Part shown: positions 9,129 to 17,176 of the stretch, piece by piece
Layout: every line of letters begins with the position of its first letter
Numbering within the stretch: position 1 is the stretch's first letter
DNA from: Streptomyces sp. TRM70350
GTDB lineage: Bacteria > Actinomycetota > Actinomycetes > Streptomycetales > Streptomycetaceae
DNA: 64,000 nucleotides
Assembly (NCBI RefSeq): GCF_019219825.1
Contig: NZ_JAHUXH010000022.1
Coordinates: 62,001 to 126,000, forward strand
Reading direction: 5' to 3'
Notes under the pieces: model-generated
Seen by the model: the letters and a program-made list of their open reading frames with translations, nothing else
What the model was told of the DNA's origin: nothing
The model's database searches: none
Position numbers and translations under genes: made by a program

Positions 9129-11387
9129 GTGGCAGCCCTCGCCCGCTGGTGTGTGCGGAACCGCCTGACCGCCGTTCTCCTGTGGCTCCTCGCCTTCGGC
9201 GGGGTGGCCGCTGCCGCCACCGCGACCGGCACGGCGTACTCGAACGACTACCAGGTCCCGGGCACCGAGTCGGGGCGGGCCGGGCAGCTGCTGAAGGAGG
9301 GCTTCCCGGACCTGGGCGGCGCCGCGGGCACGGTCGTCTGGCACACCGAGACCGGCTCGGTCCGCGCCGCCGACGTCGAACAGACGATGACCCGTACCCT
9401 GCACGCCATCGCCCAACTGCCCGGCGTCGCCACCGTGGCGAGCCCGTACGACGGTCAGGGCGCGGGCCGGATCAGCGAGGACGGCCGTACCGCCTACGCC
9501 ACCGTCGCCTTCCGCGACCAGGCCCAGGACATCGACGAGTCCGAGGTGTGGGCCGTCGTAAACACCGCCAAGGACGCCGAGGCCGACGGGCTCCGGGTGG
9601 AGCTGGGCGGCACCGCCGCCGGCCTCACCGACCCGTCCGGCGGGCATCTGGCCGAGGTCGTCGGCGTGGTGGTCGCCGCGGTCGTGCTGTTCCTCGCCTT
9701 CGGCTCGCTCGCCGCCTCCCTGCTGCCCATCGCCACCGCCCTGGTCGGCGTCGGCACCGCGTACGCCGGGATCGTGCTGCTCGGGCACGTCATGACCGTC
9801 GCCGACTTCGCGCCGATGCTGGGCATGCTGATCGGGCTCGGCGTCGGCATCGACTACGCGCTGTTCATCGTCACCCGCCACCGGCGCGGCCTGAAACGCG
9901 GCCTGGGCGTCACCGAGGCGGCCACCACGGCCGTCGCCACCACGGGACGTGCGGTGGTGTTCGCGGGTGCCACCGTTTGCATCGCGCTGCTGGGAATGCT
10001 GATACTCCGGCTCGGCTTCCTCAACGGCGTGGCCGTCGCGGCCTCGTTGACGGTCGTGCTCACCGTCGCGGCCTCCGTGACCCTGCTGCCCGCCCTGCTG
10101 TCCTTCGTCGGCATGCGCGCGCTCAGCCGCCGCGAACGCCGCCGCCTTCAGGAGCACGGTCCCGAACCCGAGCTGCCCACGGGATTCGCCGCCCGCTGGT
10201 CCGCCTTCGTCGAACGGCACCCCAAGAAGCTCGGCGCGGTCGCGCTCGCCGTCATCACGCTGCTCGCCCTGCCCACCCTCTCGCTCCGCCTCGGCACCTC
10301 CGACCAGGGCAACAACCCCGAGTCGACGACCACCAGGAAGGCCTACGACCTCCTCGCCGACGGCTTCGGACCCGGCGTCAACGGCCCCCTCACCCTCGTC
10401 ACCGAGATCCGCGGCGCCGAGGACCGGCTCGCCGTCGACAGCCTCGGCGGCAGCCTGCGCGCCACCGAGGGCGTCGCCGCCGTGACACCGGTGACGTTCG
10501 ACTCCGGCGGCCACATCGCGTACCTCACCGTCGTACCCGAGTCGTCCCCGCAGTCGGCGAGCACCAGTGACCTCGTCGACCGGCTGCGCACCGAGGTCCT
10601 GCCGCGCGCCGAGGCCGGCACCTCCCTCGACGTGCACGTCGGCGGGGTCACGGCCGCCTACGACGACTTCGCCGAGGTGATCCTCGACAAGCTGCCGCTG
10701 TTCGTCGGCGTGGTCATCGGCCTCGGCTGTGTGCTGCTGCTGCTCGCCTTCCGGTCCGTCGGCATCCCGCTGAAGGCCGCCGCGATGAACGTCGCAGCCG
10801 TCGCCGCCTCGTTCGGGGTGGTCGTCGCGATCTTCCAGTGGGGCTGGGGCAGCGAAGTGCTCGGCCTCGGCCGCGCGGGCCCGATCGAGCCCTTCCTCCC
10901 CGTGATCATGGTGTCGGTGCTCTTCGGGCTCTCCATGGACTACCAGGTCTTCCTGGTCAGCCGGATGTACGAGGAGTGGCTGGAGACCGGCGACAACCGG
11001 CGGGCCGTCCGGGTCGGCCTCGCCGAGACCAGCCGGGTGATCAACTGCGCCGCGGTCATCATGATCTCGGTCTTCCTCGCCTTCGTGCTCAGCGGCGACC
11101 GCGTGATAGCCCTGTTCGGCATCGCGCTCGCCGCCGCCGTCGCCCTCGACGCCTTCGTGCTCCGCACGCTGCTGGTGCCCGCCCTCATGCACCTGCTCGG
11201 TGCCGCCAACTGGTGGCTGCCCCGCTGGCTCGACCGGTACCTGCCGCGGATCAGCGTCGAGCCGCCCGAATCCCGCGCCGAGCAGGAAAATCTCAACGAC
11301 GCCCATGCCGCACGTGAGAAGCTCACGGACGTCGTGGACGTACGGGAGAAAGAGCGGCGTTCGGATGTACGCGATATCCCTGGGTGA
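9129..11387 (+). CDS. MMPL-family (RND-type) membrane exporter
   Basis: A transporter of about 752 aa, of the family that exports lipids, pigments or drugs in actinobacteria. It has the duplicated MMPL layout: a first helix, a large extracytoplasmic loop, five helices, then the same again. The proton-relay helix motifs GIDYALFIVTRHR and MDYQVFLVSRM are present in the two halves. GTG 9129 is chosen because GGGAG lies seven bases upstream and the protein then begins MAALARWCVRNRL, the usual MMPL N-terminus. The frame from 9042 adds an unlikely leader. Its 3' end overlaps the next gene by 23 bases. The cargo is unknown. Confidence 0.9.
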   Translation: MAALARWCVRNRLTAVLLWLLAFGGVAAAATATGTAYSNDYQVPGTESGRAGQLLKEGFPDLGGAAGTVVWHTETGSVRAADVEQTMTRTLHAIAQLPGVATVASPYDGQGAGRISEDGRTAYATVAFRDQAQDIDESEVWAVVNTAKDAEADGLRVELGGTAAGLTDPSGGHLAEVVGVVVAAVVLFLAFGSLAASLLPIATALVGVGTAYAGIVLLGHVMTVADFAPMLGMLIGLGVGIDYALFIVTRHRRGLKRGLGVTEAATTAVATTGRAVVFAGATVCIALLGMLILRLGFLNGVAVAASLTVVLTVAASVTLLPALLSFVGMRALSRRERRRLQEHGPEPELPTGFAARWSAFVERHPKKLGAVALAVITLLALPTLSLRLGTSDQGNNPESTTTRKAYDLLADGFGPGVNGPLTLVTEIRGAEDRLAVDSLGGSLRATEGVAAVTPVTFDSGGHIAYLTVVPESSPQSASTSDLVDRLRTEVLPRAEAGTSLDVHVGGVTAAYDDFAEVILDKLPLFVGVVIGLGCVLLLLAFRSVGIPLKAAAMNVAAVAASFGVVVAIFQWGWGSEVLGLGRAGPIEPFLPVIMVSVLFGLSMDYQVFLVSRMYEEWLETGDNRRAVRVGLAETSRVINCAAVIMISVFLAFVLSGDRVIALFGIALAAAVALDAFVLRTLLVPALMHLLGAANWWLPRWLDRYLPRISVEPPESRAEQENLNDAHAAREKLTDVVDVREKERRSDVRDIPG

Positions 11388-11940
11388 CGACGGAGCCCGG
11401 CTGCGGCCCCTGGAGCCCTGGCACGCCGAGGAGTTCCTCGCCCACCTCCACCGCGGGCGGGACTTCATCACCCGGCACATCCCGTTCGGGTCCAAGGCCA
11501 CCGACCTCGACTCCGCCCGGGCCCTGCTCCAGTCGTACGCCGACAGGCGCGCAGCCGACAGCGGCTCCCTGCACGGCGTCTGGCTGGACGGCAAGCTCGT
11601 CGGGGGTGTCCTCTTCCGCGTCTTCGACGCCGCCACCGGCGTCTGCGAGATCGGCTGCTGGCTGGAACCGGCGGCCACCGGACGAGGCCTCATCACGCGC
11701 GCGTCGCGCATCCTGATCGACTGGGCGTTCGACGAGCGCGGTATGCACCGGGTGGAGTGGCACGCGGCGTCCGACAACACGGCCAGCATCAACGTGGCAC
11801 GCCGGCTGGGCATGACCCGGGAGGGCGTGCTGCGTGAGAGCTATCCCTGGCGGGGCGTGCGGCAGGACTACGAGATCTGGGCCGTGCTCGCGCCGGAGTG
11901 GGCGCGGACACGCGCGCGTGGCGCTCACAACGATCATTAA
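11365..11940 (+). CDS. GNAT N-acetyltransferase, RimJ/RimL type
   Basis: A 191-aa acetyl-CoA-dependent acetyltransferase like those that modify N-termini of ribosomal proteins. Features are the CEIGCWLEPAATGRG acetyl-CoA loop, HRVEWHAASDNTASINVARRL and the terminal REGVLRESYPWRG, all standard for the RimJ/RimL group. The start ATG 11365 lies within the 3' end of the MMPL gene, so the two are probably co-transcribed. The real substrate is open, because many members of this group acetylate small molecules. Confidence 0.85.
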   Translation: MYAISLGDDGARLRPLEPWHAEEFLAHLHRGRDFITRHIPFGSKATDLDSARALLQSYADRRAADSGSLHGVWLDGKLVGGVLFRVFDAATGVCEIGCWLEPAATGRGLITRASRILIDWAFDERGMHRVEWHAASDNTASINVARRLGMTREGVLRESYPWRGVRQDYEIWAVLAPEWARTRARGAHNDH

Positions 11941-11975
11941 GGAACCTCTCAGACTCCGTCCGTACGGTGCGGGGC

Positions 11976-12542
11976 ATGGCAACCAAGACTGTGGACGAGA
12001 CCCCCGCCGAGACCGGCGCCGAGACCGGGGCGAAGACCGACGAGGACCGGGTCGAGGCGGCGGCGGACCCCACCGCCACGGAAGCCGACACCGGCACCGA
12101 GGACGGCGACGAGCAGCCCGAAGCGGCGCAGGCCGCACAGAGCGGCCCCACCGGGGTCGGCCAGGGCGCCGGCGCCGTCGTCGCCGTCGCGCTCGGCATC
12201 GTCTCGCTCACCGGCAGCTGGGTCGGCACCGTGGCCTCCGCGCGCGAGTCGCTGATCGGCCAGCTGCAGACCTCGCAGTCCTCCAGCGTCGCCACGATGG
12301 TCAAGGAGGGCTACGGCGACGCCTGGGCCGCCAACGCCCTGTGGGCCGGCGTGTTCGCGCTGGCCGCGCTGATCGTCGGCGTCGTGGTCCTGGCCCGCCC
12401 CGCGTTCGGCGCGCCCGGAAATCCGCAGGCGCCGTGGATCAAGTCGGTCGCCTGGGCCGGTGTCTCCCTCGGCGTGATCGGCCTGTTCCTGGCCGTCCTG
12501 AAGTACACCGGCGTCCTCCTGGGCCTGCCCGCCACCGGCTGA
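11976..12542 (+). CDS. Hypothetical membrane protein with acidic N-terminus
   Basis: A protein of about 188 aa. The first 60 residues are an acidic, Thr/Glu/Ala-rich, probably disordered stretch. Three hydrophobic helices follow (GAVVAVALGIVSLTGSW, ALWAGVFALAALIVGVVVLA and VAWAGVSLGVIGLFLAVL), with a soluble loop between the first two. ATG 11976 is preceded by GCGGGG. The function is unknown. The gene borders the decay zone at 12.6-13.5 kb. Confidence 0.75.
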   Translation: MATKTVDETPAETGAETGAKTDEDRVEAAADPTATEADTGTEDGDEQPEAAQAAQSGPTGVGQGAGAVVAVALGIVSLTGSWVGTVASARESLIGQLQTSQSSSVATMVKEGYGDAWAANALWAGVFALAALIVGVVVLARPAFGAPGNPQAPWIKSVAWAGVSLGVIGLFLAVLKYTGVLLGLPATG

Positions 12543-12628
12543 GCCGACGCGGACCACGAGGGGTCCCTGGACGTCCTGCGGTGCTGACGGACGTGCGGGG
12601 ACCCATCGCTTGCGCGTCGGCGTGCAGC

Positions 12629-13050
12629 TCAGGAAGCGAGCACCGTGCGGCCCTCGGCGATGATGGCCGCCGGTTTCCTCGACCTCCTGCGGGGCGAGGG
12701 ACGTCAGCGGCGGCCGGACCGGTCCGGCGTCGTGGCCCTCCAAGGTGACCGGGGCCCTCACCAGCGCCACCGCGTGGCCCGGAACCCGCTGGCGCAGCCG
12801 GACCAGGGGGTGGAAGAAGGCGCGCTGCAGGTACGCCCGCTGGCTCGCCTCGGCCGCGGACCGCCTGGCCAGGCCGAGGGCGCCGCCGACCCCGGCGTAC
12901 ACCGGGACGCGTCCCCCACCGCGTCGACGGCGGTCCGCACGACCGCGGTGAACTCATCCAGGTCCGGGGCATGGAACCCGCCGTGCCCCAGGCGACGAAC
13001 ACTCCGCCCGGGCCGGCGTCGAGGTCGACGTCACGCGTCCGGAGTCCGGC
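12629..13050 (-). pseudogene. Relic of 5-dehydro-4-deoxyglucarate dehydratase
   Basis: Read on the minus strand, three frames in turn give pieces of a DapA-family KDG dehydratase: DAGPGGVFVAWGTAG (about 13020-12976), then FHAPDLDEFTAVVRTAVDAV in the next frame, then VYAGVGGALGLARR. A jump follows to the C-terminal part FFHPLVRLRQRVPGHAVAL and DAGPVRPPLTSLAPQEVEE, and a last frameshift leads into IIAEGRTVLAS and a stop at 12629-12631. The order fits the family, but the middle of about 150 residues, with the Schiff-base lysine, is gone. At least three frameshifts and one large deletion make this a dead gene. Confidence 0.75.
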
Positions 13051-13079
13051 GTGCGGCGCGCGGTCGGCTCCCGGGACGT

Positions 13080-13245
13080 CCCGCAAGTTCTCCGGCGGGC
13101 AGCGTCAGCGCATCGGCATCGCCCGCGCACCGGCCCTGGACACCTCCCGCGCCACCCACGACCGGGAGATCCGGCTCAAGGGAGACATCCCCTCGCCCTG
13201 CTCTCCCGCACGGTCGGCATCGGCCCGGTGCCGGGGGCGTAGGCC
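13080..13245 (+). pseudogene. Relic of an oligopeptide-type ABC ATPase
   Basis: The frame contains FSGGQRQRIGIARAPAL, the ABC signature region. About 10 residues later comes REIRLKGDIPSPCSP, which resembles the C-terminal oligopeptide-binding tail (LxGDxPSPxxPPxGC) of Opp/Dpp ATPases. In intact proteins these blocks lie roughly 110 residues apart with Walker B and the H-loop between them, so this is an internally deleted remnant. It has no Walker A and no start. It is divergent from the dehydratase relic. Confidence 0.65.
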
Positions 13246-13286
13246 GGGGCTTAGGAGATGTCCCGGTGAACCGGTGACCGTACTAA

Positions 13287-13448
13287 GGGGTCCTTGCACT
13301 ATGCCCGCCCGGGGCGCGTGGTCTGGCACCGCACCTCGCCGCGTTGCCGAAACGCCCAGGTGGCTCCGCTACCAGGGCGCTCCGGCGCCTTGCGATGCAC
13401 GGCACCAGACCACGCGACCTGATCGGACGCTCATAGTGCAAGGACCCC
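13287..13448. mobile_element. 162-bp MITE-like palindromic element
   Basis: Perfect 17-bp terminal inverted repeats (GGGGTCCTTGCACTATG at 13287-13303 and its complement at 13432-13448) are flanked by a direct TAA on both sides (13284-13286 and 13449-13451), which looks like a 3-bp target duplication. A second perfect 12-bp inverted pair lies inside (13315-13326 and 13405-13416), and the centre can also fold imperfectly. There is no transposase ORF. The size, terminal repeats and TNA-type duplication fit a miniature element moved by an IS5-like transposase. The family is inferred. Confidence 0.75.
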
Positions 13449-13539
13449 TAAGTGCCTTCTAAGGCCCCGCGCCTGCCGAAGATACGGAACTCTCCCGATG
13501 TGGCGAACCCTCCTCGGAAACGAAGGTGGAGGCATCGCA

Positions 13540-13764
13540 ATGAGCGATACCGCCTACCGACCTCTCCCAGGAGAAGAGATGTACGAGTACGAGCTCCAGC
13601 AGATCCGTTCCGCCGAGCTGATCCGCCGGGCCGAGCACGAGCGGCTGGTCCGCGAAGCCATACGCAGCGGCCGCGCCGCCCGCCGGGAAGCAGCCGAACG
13701 CGCCGCCGCGAACGAGGCGCATACCCGCCGTCCACGACGGCACCGGTCCCCACGCACCGCGTGA
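13540..13764 (+). CDS. Small Arg/Glu-rich helical protein
   Basis: A 74-aa protein starting MSDTAYRPLPGEEMYEYELQ and continuing as a long, highly charged Arg/Glu/Ala helix, ending in basic residues (TRRPRRHRSPRTA). ATG 13540 has a good ribosome site (GGTGGAGG, seven bases away), which favours this start over the frame opening at 13498. The composition suggests a single amphipathic helix or coiled coil with a nucleic-acid-friendly basic tail. No domain is recognised. It lies between the MITE-like element and the large regulator. Confidence 0.65.
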   Translation: MSDTAYRPLPGEEMYEYELQQIRSAELIRRAEHERLVREAIRSGRAARREAAERAAANEAHTRRPRRHRSPRTA

Positions 13765-13844
13765 GCGCGGCCGGGCCAAGGGACGGCGCGCGGGACGGAC
13801 GCCACCGCGGGAAAACCGGTGCCGCGTTGTCAGACCCGCGTGCG

Positions 13845-16800
13845 ATGCTCGGACTTGTGGAGACCAGGTCCGTCAGTCCCGTCTTCGTCGGCCGCGCCGA
13901 GGAGTTGGACACGCTGAACGACGCGCTCGCCCGCGCTGCCGCGGGCGAGCCGCAGGCGTTGCTCCTGGGCGGTGAGGCGGGCGTGGGAAAGACCCGGCTC
14001 GTCGAGGAGTTCAGCACCGCGGCGGCTCGCAAGGGCGCCGTCGTCGGGCTCGGCGGCTGTGTCGAGATCGGCGCCGACGGACTGCCCTTCGCCCCGTTCT
14101 CCACCGCACTGCGCGCCCTGCGCCGTGAACTGCCGGACGAACTGGCCGCCGCGGCCGCCGGGCAGGAGGCAGAACTGGCCCGGCTGCTCCCGGAGTTGGG
14201 CGACGCGGGCGCCCGCCGCCATGACGAGGAGGGCATGGCCCGCCTCTTCGAGCTGACCGCCCGCATGCTGGAGCGCGTCGCCGCCGACCGCACGGTCGTC
14301 GTCGCCCTGGAGGACCTGCACTGGGCCGACGCCTCCACCCGCCACCTCCTCGCCTACCTGTTCCGCACCCTGCGCACCGGCCGCCTGGTCGTCCTCGCCA
14401 CCTACCGCTCCGACGACATCCACCGCCGCCACCCGCTGCGCCCGCTGCTCGCCGAACTCGACCGGCTCCGCACGGTCCGGCGCATCGAACTCCCCCGCTT
14501 CAACCGCGAGGAAGTGGCCCGCCAGATCGCCGGCATCCACGCCGCCGAACCCGACCCCACCCAGGTCGAGGCGATCTTCCAACGCTCCGACGGCAACGCC
14601 TTCTTCGTCGAGGAACTCGCCGTCGCGGCCCACGAGGGCTCCTGCACCGGCCTCACCGACTCCCTGCGCGACCTGCTCCTCGTCCGCGTCGAGGGCCTGC
14701 CCGAGAGCGCCCAGCGGGTCGCCCGGATCGTCGCCGAGGGCGGCTCCACCGTCGAGTACCGGCTGCTCGCCGCCGTCGCCGGGCTCGCCGAGGACGACCT
14801 CATCGAGGCGCTGCGCGCGGCCGTGAACGCCAACATCCTGCTCGCCGCCCCCACCGGCGACGGCTACCGCTTCCGGCACTCCCTGGTCCGCGAGGCCGTC
14901 GCCGACGACCTGCTGCCCGGCGAGCGCTCCCGTCTCAACCGCCGTTACGCCGAGGCCTTGGAGGCCGACCCGGGCCTCGTCCCCGCCGACCAGCGCGTGA
15001 CCCGCCTGGCCAGCTACTGGTACCACGCCAACGACGCCGCCAAGGCCCTGCCCGCCGTCCTGGCCGCCTCGGTCGCCGCCCGCCGCCGCGACGCCTACTC
15101 CGAGCAACTGCGGCTGCTGGAACGCGCGATGGAGCTCTGGGACGCCGCCCCCGACGACGTACGCGCCGGGCTGCGCCCCGTCGACTACACCGCGTCGTAC
15201 CCGCCTTGCGGCTGCGACCCGGCGACGACCCCGCTGCGCTACCTCGACCTGATGGCCGAGGCCGCCGTCGCCGGCCGCTTCTGCGGCGAACGCGAACGCG
15301 CCATGAAGATCATCCGGCGCGCGCTGAGCATCCTGGAGGACGAGAACGACCCGCTGCGCGCCGCCTGGTTCTGGACCCAGCGCTCCCGGCTGGTCCAGGC
15401 CCTCGCCCGGGGCGACGGCCGGCAGGAACTGGCCACCGCGCAGGAGCTGCTGCGCGGCCTGCCGCCCTCCGACGTGCACGCCGAGGTCCTCACCACCGTC
15501 GCCAACTGGTCGATGCTGCACCAGCCCGGCCCCGAGGCCCTCGCCGCCGCCGAACGAGCCGTGGAGTACGCGCGCATGGTCGGCACCCGCGAGATCGAAC
15601 TGAACGCCCGCCTCACCCTCGGCGGCCTCACCGTCGACGCGGGCGACGCCGGGGCGGGGTTCGCCGAGATGTACGAGGTCAAGGAGCGGGCCCTGCAGGA
15701 GGGCTTCGCCTACGTCGCCGGACGCGCGTATGTGAACCTGCCCGCCGAACTCGAAGCCACCGGCCGCTCCCGGGAGGCCGCCCCGATCCTTGAGGAAGGC
15801 ACCGCCTTCGCCCGGAAGATGGGCCTGCTCGACACCGAGGCCTGGGTGTGGGCCAACCTCTCCGAGTCGCTGTACAGCCTCGGCCGCTGGCAGGAGGCCG
15901 AACAGGCCGCGGCCAACGTGCTCCGGCGCGGCCAGAGCGCCAAGCCCCAGGGCTCCGGCGCCGTGCGCCTGGCCCATCTCGCCCTGAGCCGGGGCGATGT
16001 GGCCGAGGCGAGACGCCGCCTGGACGCCGCCCGCGCCGCGTTCGGCTCGCACGATCCCATGCCCCAGCAGTGGCTGCCGATGGCGACCCTCGCCGTCGGC
16101 ATCGCCGCCGCGGAGGGCCGCATCCTCGACGCCCGCGCCGAACTCCACGCCGCCCTGGACGCCGGCGCCCCACCCGGCACCGAGCAGTACGGCTGGCCGC
16201 TGCTGCTGGCCGCCGCCACCGCCGAGGCCGACGCCCGCACCCTGCCCGCCGCCGAACAGGGCCGCGCCGAGGCTCTCGACCGCATCCTCACCGCCGTCAA
16301 GTCCCTCACCACGAAGGTCCCCATCTGGCTCGCCCACGAGCAGTGGGTCCGCGCCGAACTGCACCGCGCCGAGGGCCGCGACACCCCCGACACCTGGACC
16401 CCGGTCGTCACCGCCTTCGAGCAACTTCAGCGCCCCTACGACCTCGCCCGCGTCCGCCACCGCCTCGCCGAGGCCCTGCTCGCCACCGGCGCCACGGAGC
16501 ACCGCGAGCGCGTCACAGAGCTGCTGCGCCTCGCCCACGCCGTCGCCGACCACCTCGGCGCCCGCCCCCTCGCCGATGCCGTCACCGTCCTCGCCCAGCG
16601 TGCCCGCCTCGCCCTGGCCCCGGCCCCCGCCCCGAAGCCCGTCGCCGACCCCGCCCAGGCCCTGGGCCTCACCACCCGCGAACGCGACGTCCTGCGCCTG
16701 GTCGCGGGCGGCCGCACCAACCGCCAGATCGCCGAGGAACTCTTCATCTCCCCGAAGACGGCCAGCGTCCACGTCTCCAACATCCTCGGCAAGCTCGGCG

Positions 16801-16886
16801 TCTCGGGGCGCGGCGAGGCGGCGGCGCTGGCGCATCGGCTGGGCCTGTTCCCGTCCGAAACCCTCAGCGCTCCAAAGGCAGGGTGA
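13845..16886 (+). CDS. Large ATP-binding LuxR-family (LAL) regulator
   Basis: A transcription factor of about 1013 aa. The N-terminal AAA ATPase has Walker A GGEAGVGKTRL (around residue 45) and a Walker B-like VVVALEDLHWAD. A long TPR-like helical middle follows, and then a C-terminal LuxR helix-turn-helix (GLTTRERDVLRLVAGGRTNR, with ISPKTASVHVSNILGKLGV). LAL proteins sense small ligands such as maltotriose or control antibiotic clusters; the target here is unknown. A frame extends upstream to 13452, but ATG 13845 or GTG 13857 begins the typical protein (VSPVFVGRAEELDTLNDAL). Neither has a clear ribosome site, so the start is uncertain. Confidence 0.9.
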   Translation: MLGLVETRSVSPVFVGRAEELDTLNDALARAAAGEPQALLLGGEAGVGKTRLVEEFSTAAARKGAVVGLGGCVEIGADGLPFAPFSTALRALRRELPDELAAAAAGQEAELARLLPELGDAGARRHDEEGMARLFELTARMLERVAADRTVVVALEDLHWADASTRHLLAYLFRTLRTGRLVVLATYRSDDIHRRHPLRPLLAELDRLRTVRRIELPRFNREEVARQIAGIHAAEPDPTQVEAIFQRSDGNAFFVEELAVAAHEGSCTGLTDSLRDLLLVRVEGLPESAQRVARIVAEGGSTVEYRLLAAVAGLAEDDLIEALRAAVNANILLAAPTGDGYRFRHSLVREAVADDLLPGERSRLNRRYAEALEADPGLVPADQRVTRLASYWYHANDAAKALPAVLAASVAARRRDAYSEQLRLLERAMELWDAAPDDVRAGLRPVDYTASYPPCGCDPATTPLRYLDLMAEAAVAGRFCGERERAMKIIRRALSILEDENDPLRAAWFWTQRSRLVQALARGDGRQELATAQELLRGLPPSDVHAEVLTTVANWSMLHQPGPEALAAAERAVEYARMVGTREIELNARLTLGGLTVDAGDAGAGFAEMYEVKERALQEGFAYVAGRAYVNLPAELEATGRSREAAPILEEGTAFARKMGLLDTEAWVWANLSESLYSLGRWQEAEQAAANVLRRGQSAKPQGSGAVRLAHLALSRGDVAEARRRLDAARAAFGSHDPMPQQWLPMATLAVGIAAAEGRILDARAELHAALDAGAPPGTEQYGWPLLLAAATAEADARTLPAAEQGRAEALDRILTAVKSLTTKVPIWLAHEQWVRAELHRAEGRDTPDTWTPVVTAFEQLQRPYDLARVRHRLAEALLATGATEHRERVTELLRLAHAVADHLGARPLADAVTVLAQRARLALAPAPAPKPVADPAQALGLTTRERDVLRLVAGGRTNRQIAEELFISPKTASVHVSNILGKLGVSGRGEAAALAHRLGLFPSETLSAPKAG

Positions 16887-16923
16887 GGCTTACGCTGTAA
16901 AACAACCGGCCGAGGGAGGCCCC

Positions 16924-17130
16924 GTGTTCAACGTCTTCGAGGAACTGTTCGCACCCGGCCGCAAACACACCCGTGACGAACAGAACCGCCTGGAACTGAC
17001 CCGCGAGGACGTCGGCGACGGCGACCCGGGCCGCGGCCCCATAGACCTCGCGTCCGGCAAGGTGGTGGTACGGCCACCCGAGCCGACCGGCGAAGAGGCC
17101 GGGCACGGCGAACGGCCGCACGCGCCATAA
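16924..17130 (+). CDS. Small DUF6191-like protein
   Basis: A 68-aa hydrophilic protein beginning MFNVFEELFAPGRKHTRDEQ, the conserved opening of a small Streptomyces family I recall as DUF6191, followed by NRLELTREDVGDGDPGRGPI. GTG 16924 has a GAGGGAGG ribosome site. The function is unknown. It follows the LuxR gene after 37 bases and faces the PQQ dehydrogenase gene. Confidence 0.7.
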   Translation: MFNVFEELFAPGRKHTRDEQNRLELTREDVGDGDPGRGPIDLASGKVVVRPPEPTGEEAGHGERPHAP

Positions 17131-17176
17131 TGACGGCAGCCCATGATGGAGGAGCCGTGTTGGCTCTGCCCGAGGC

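Noticed and set aside
13830..16835. Minus-strand ORF of 1001 codons opposite the LuxR regulator
   Set aside because: Shadow frame with Gly/Ala/Gln-rich low-complexity translation; the + strand carries Walker and HTH motifs in order.
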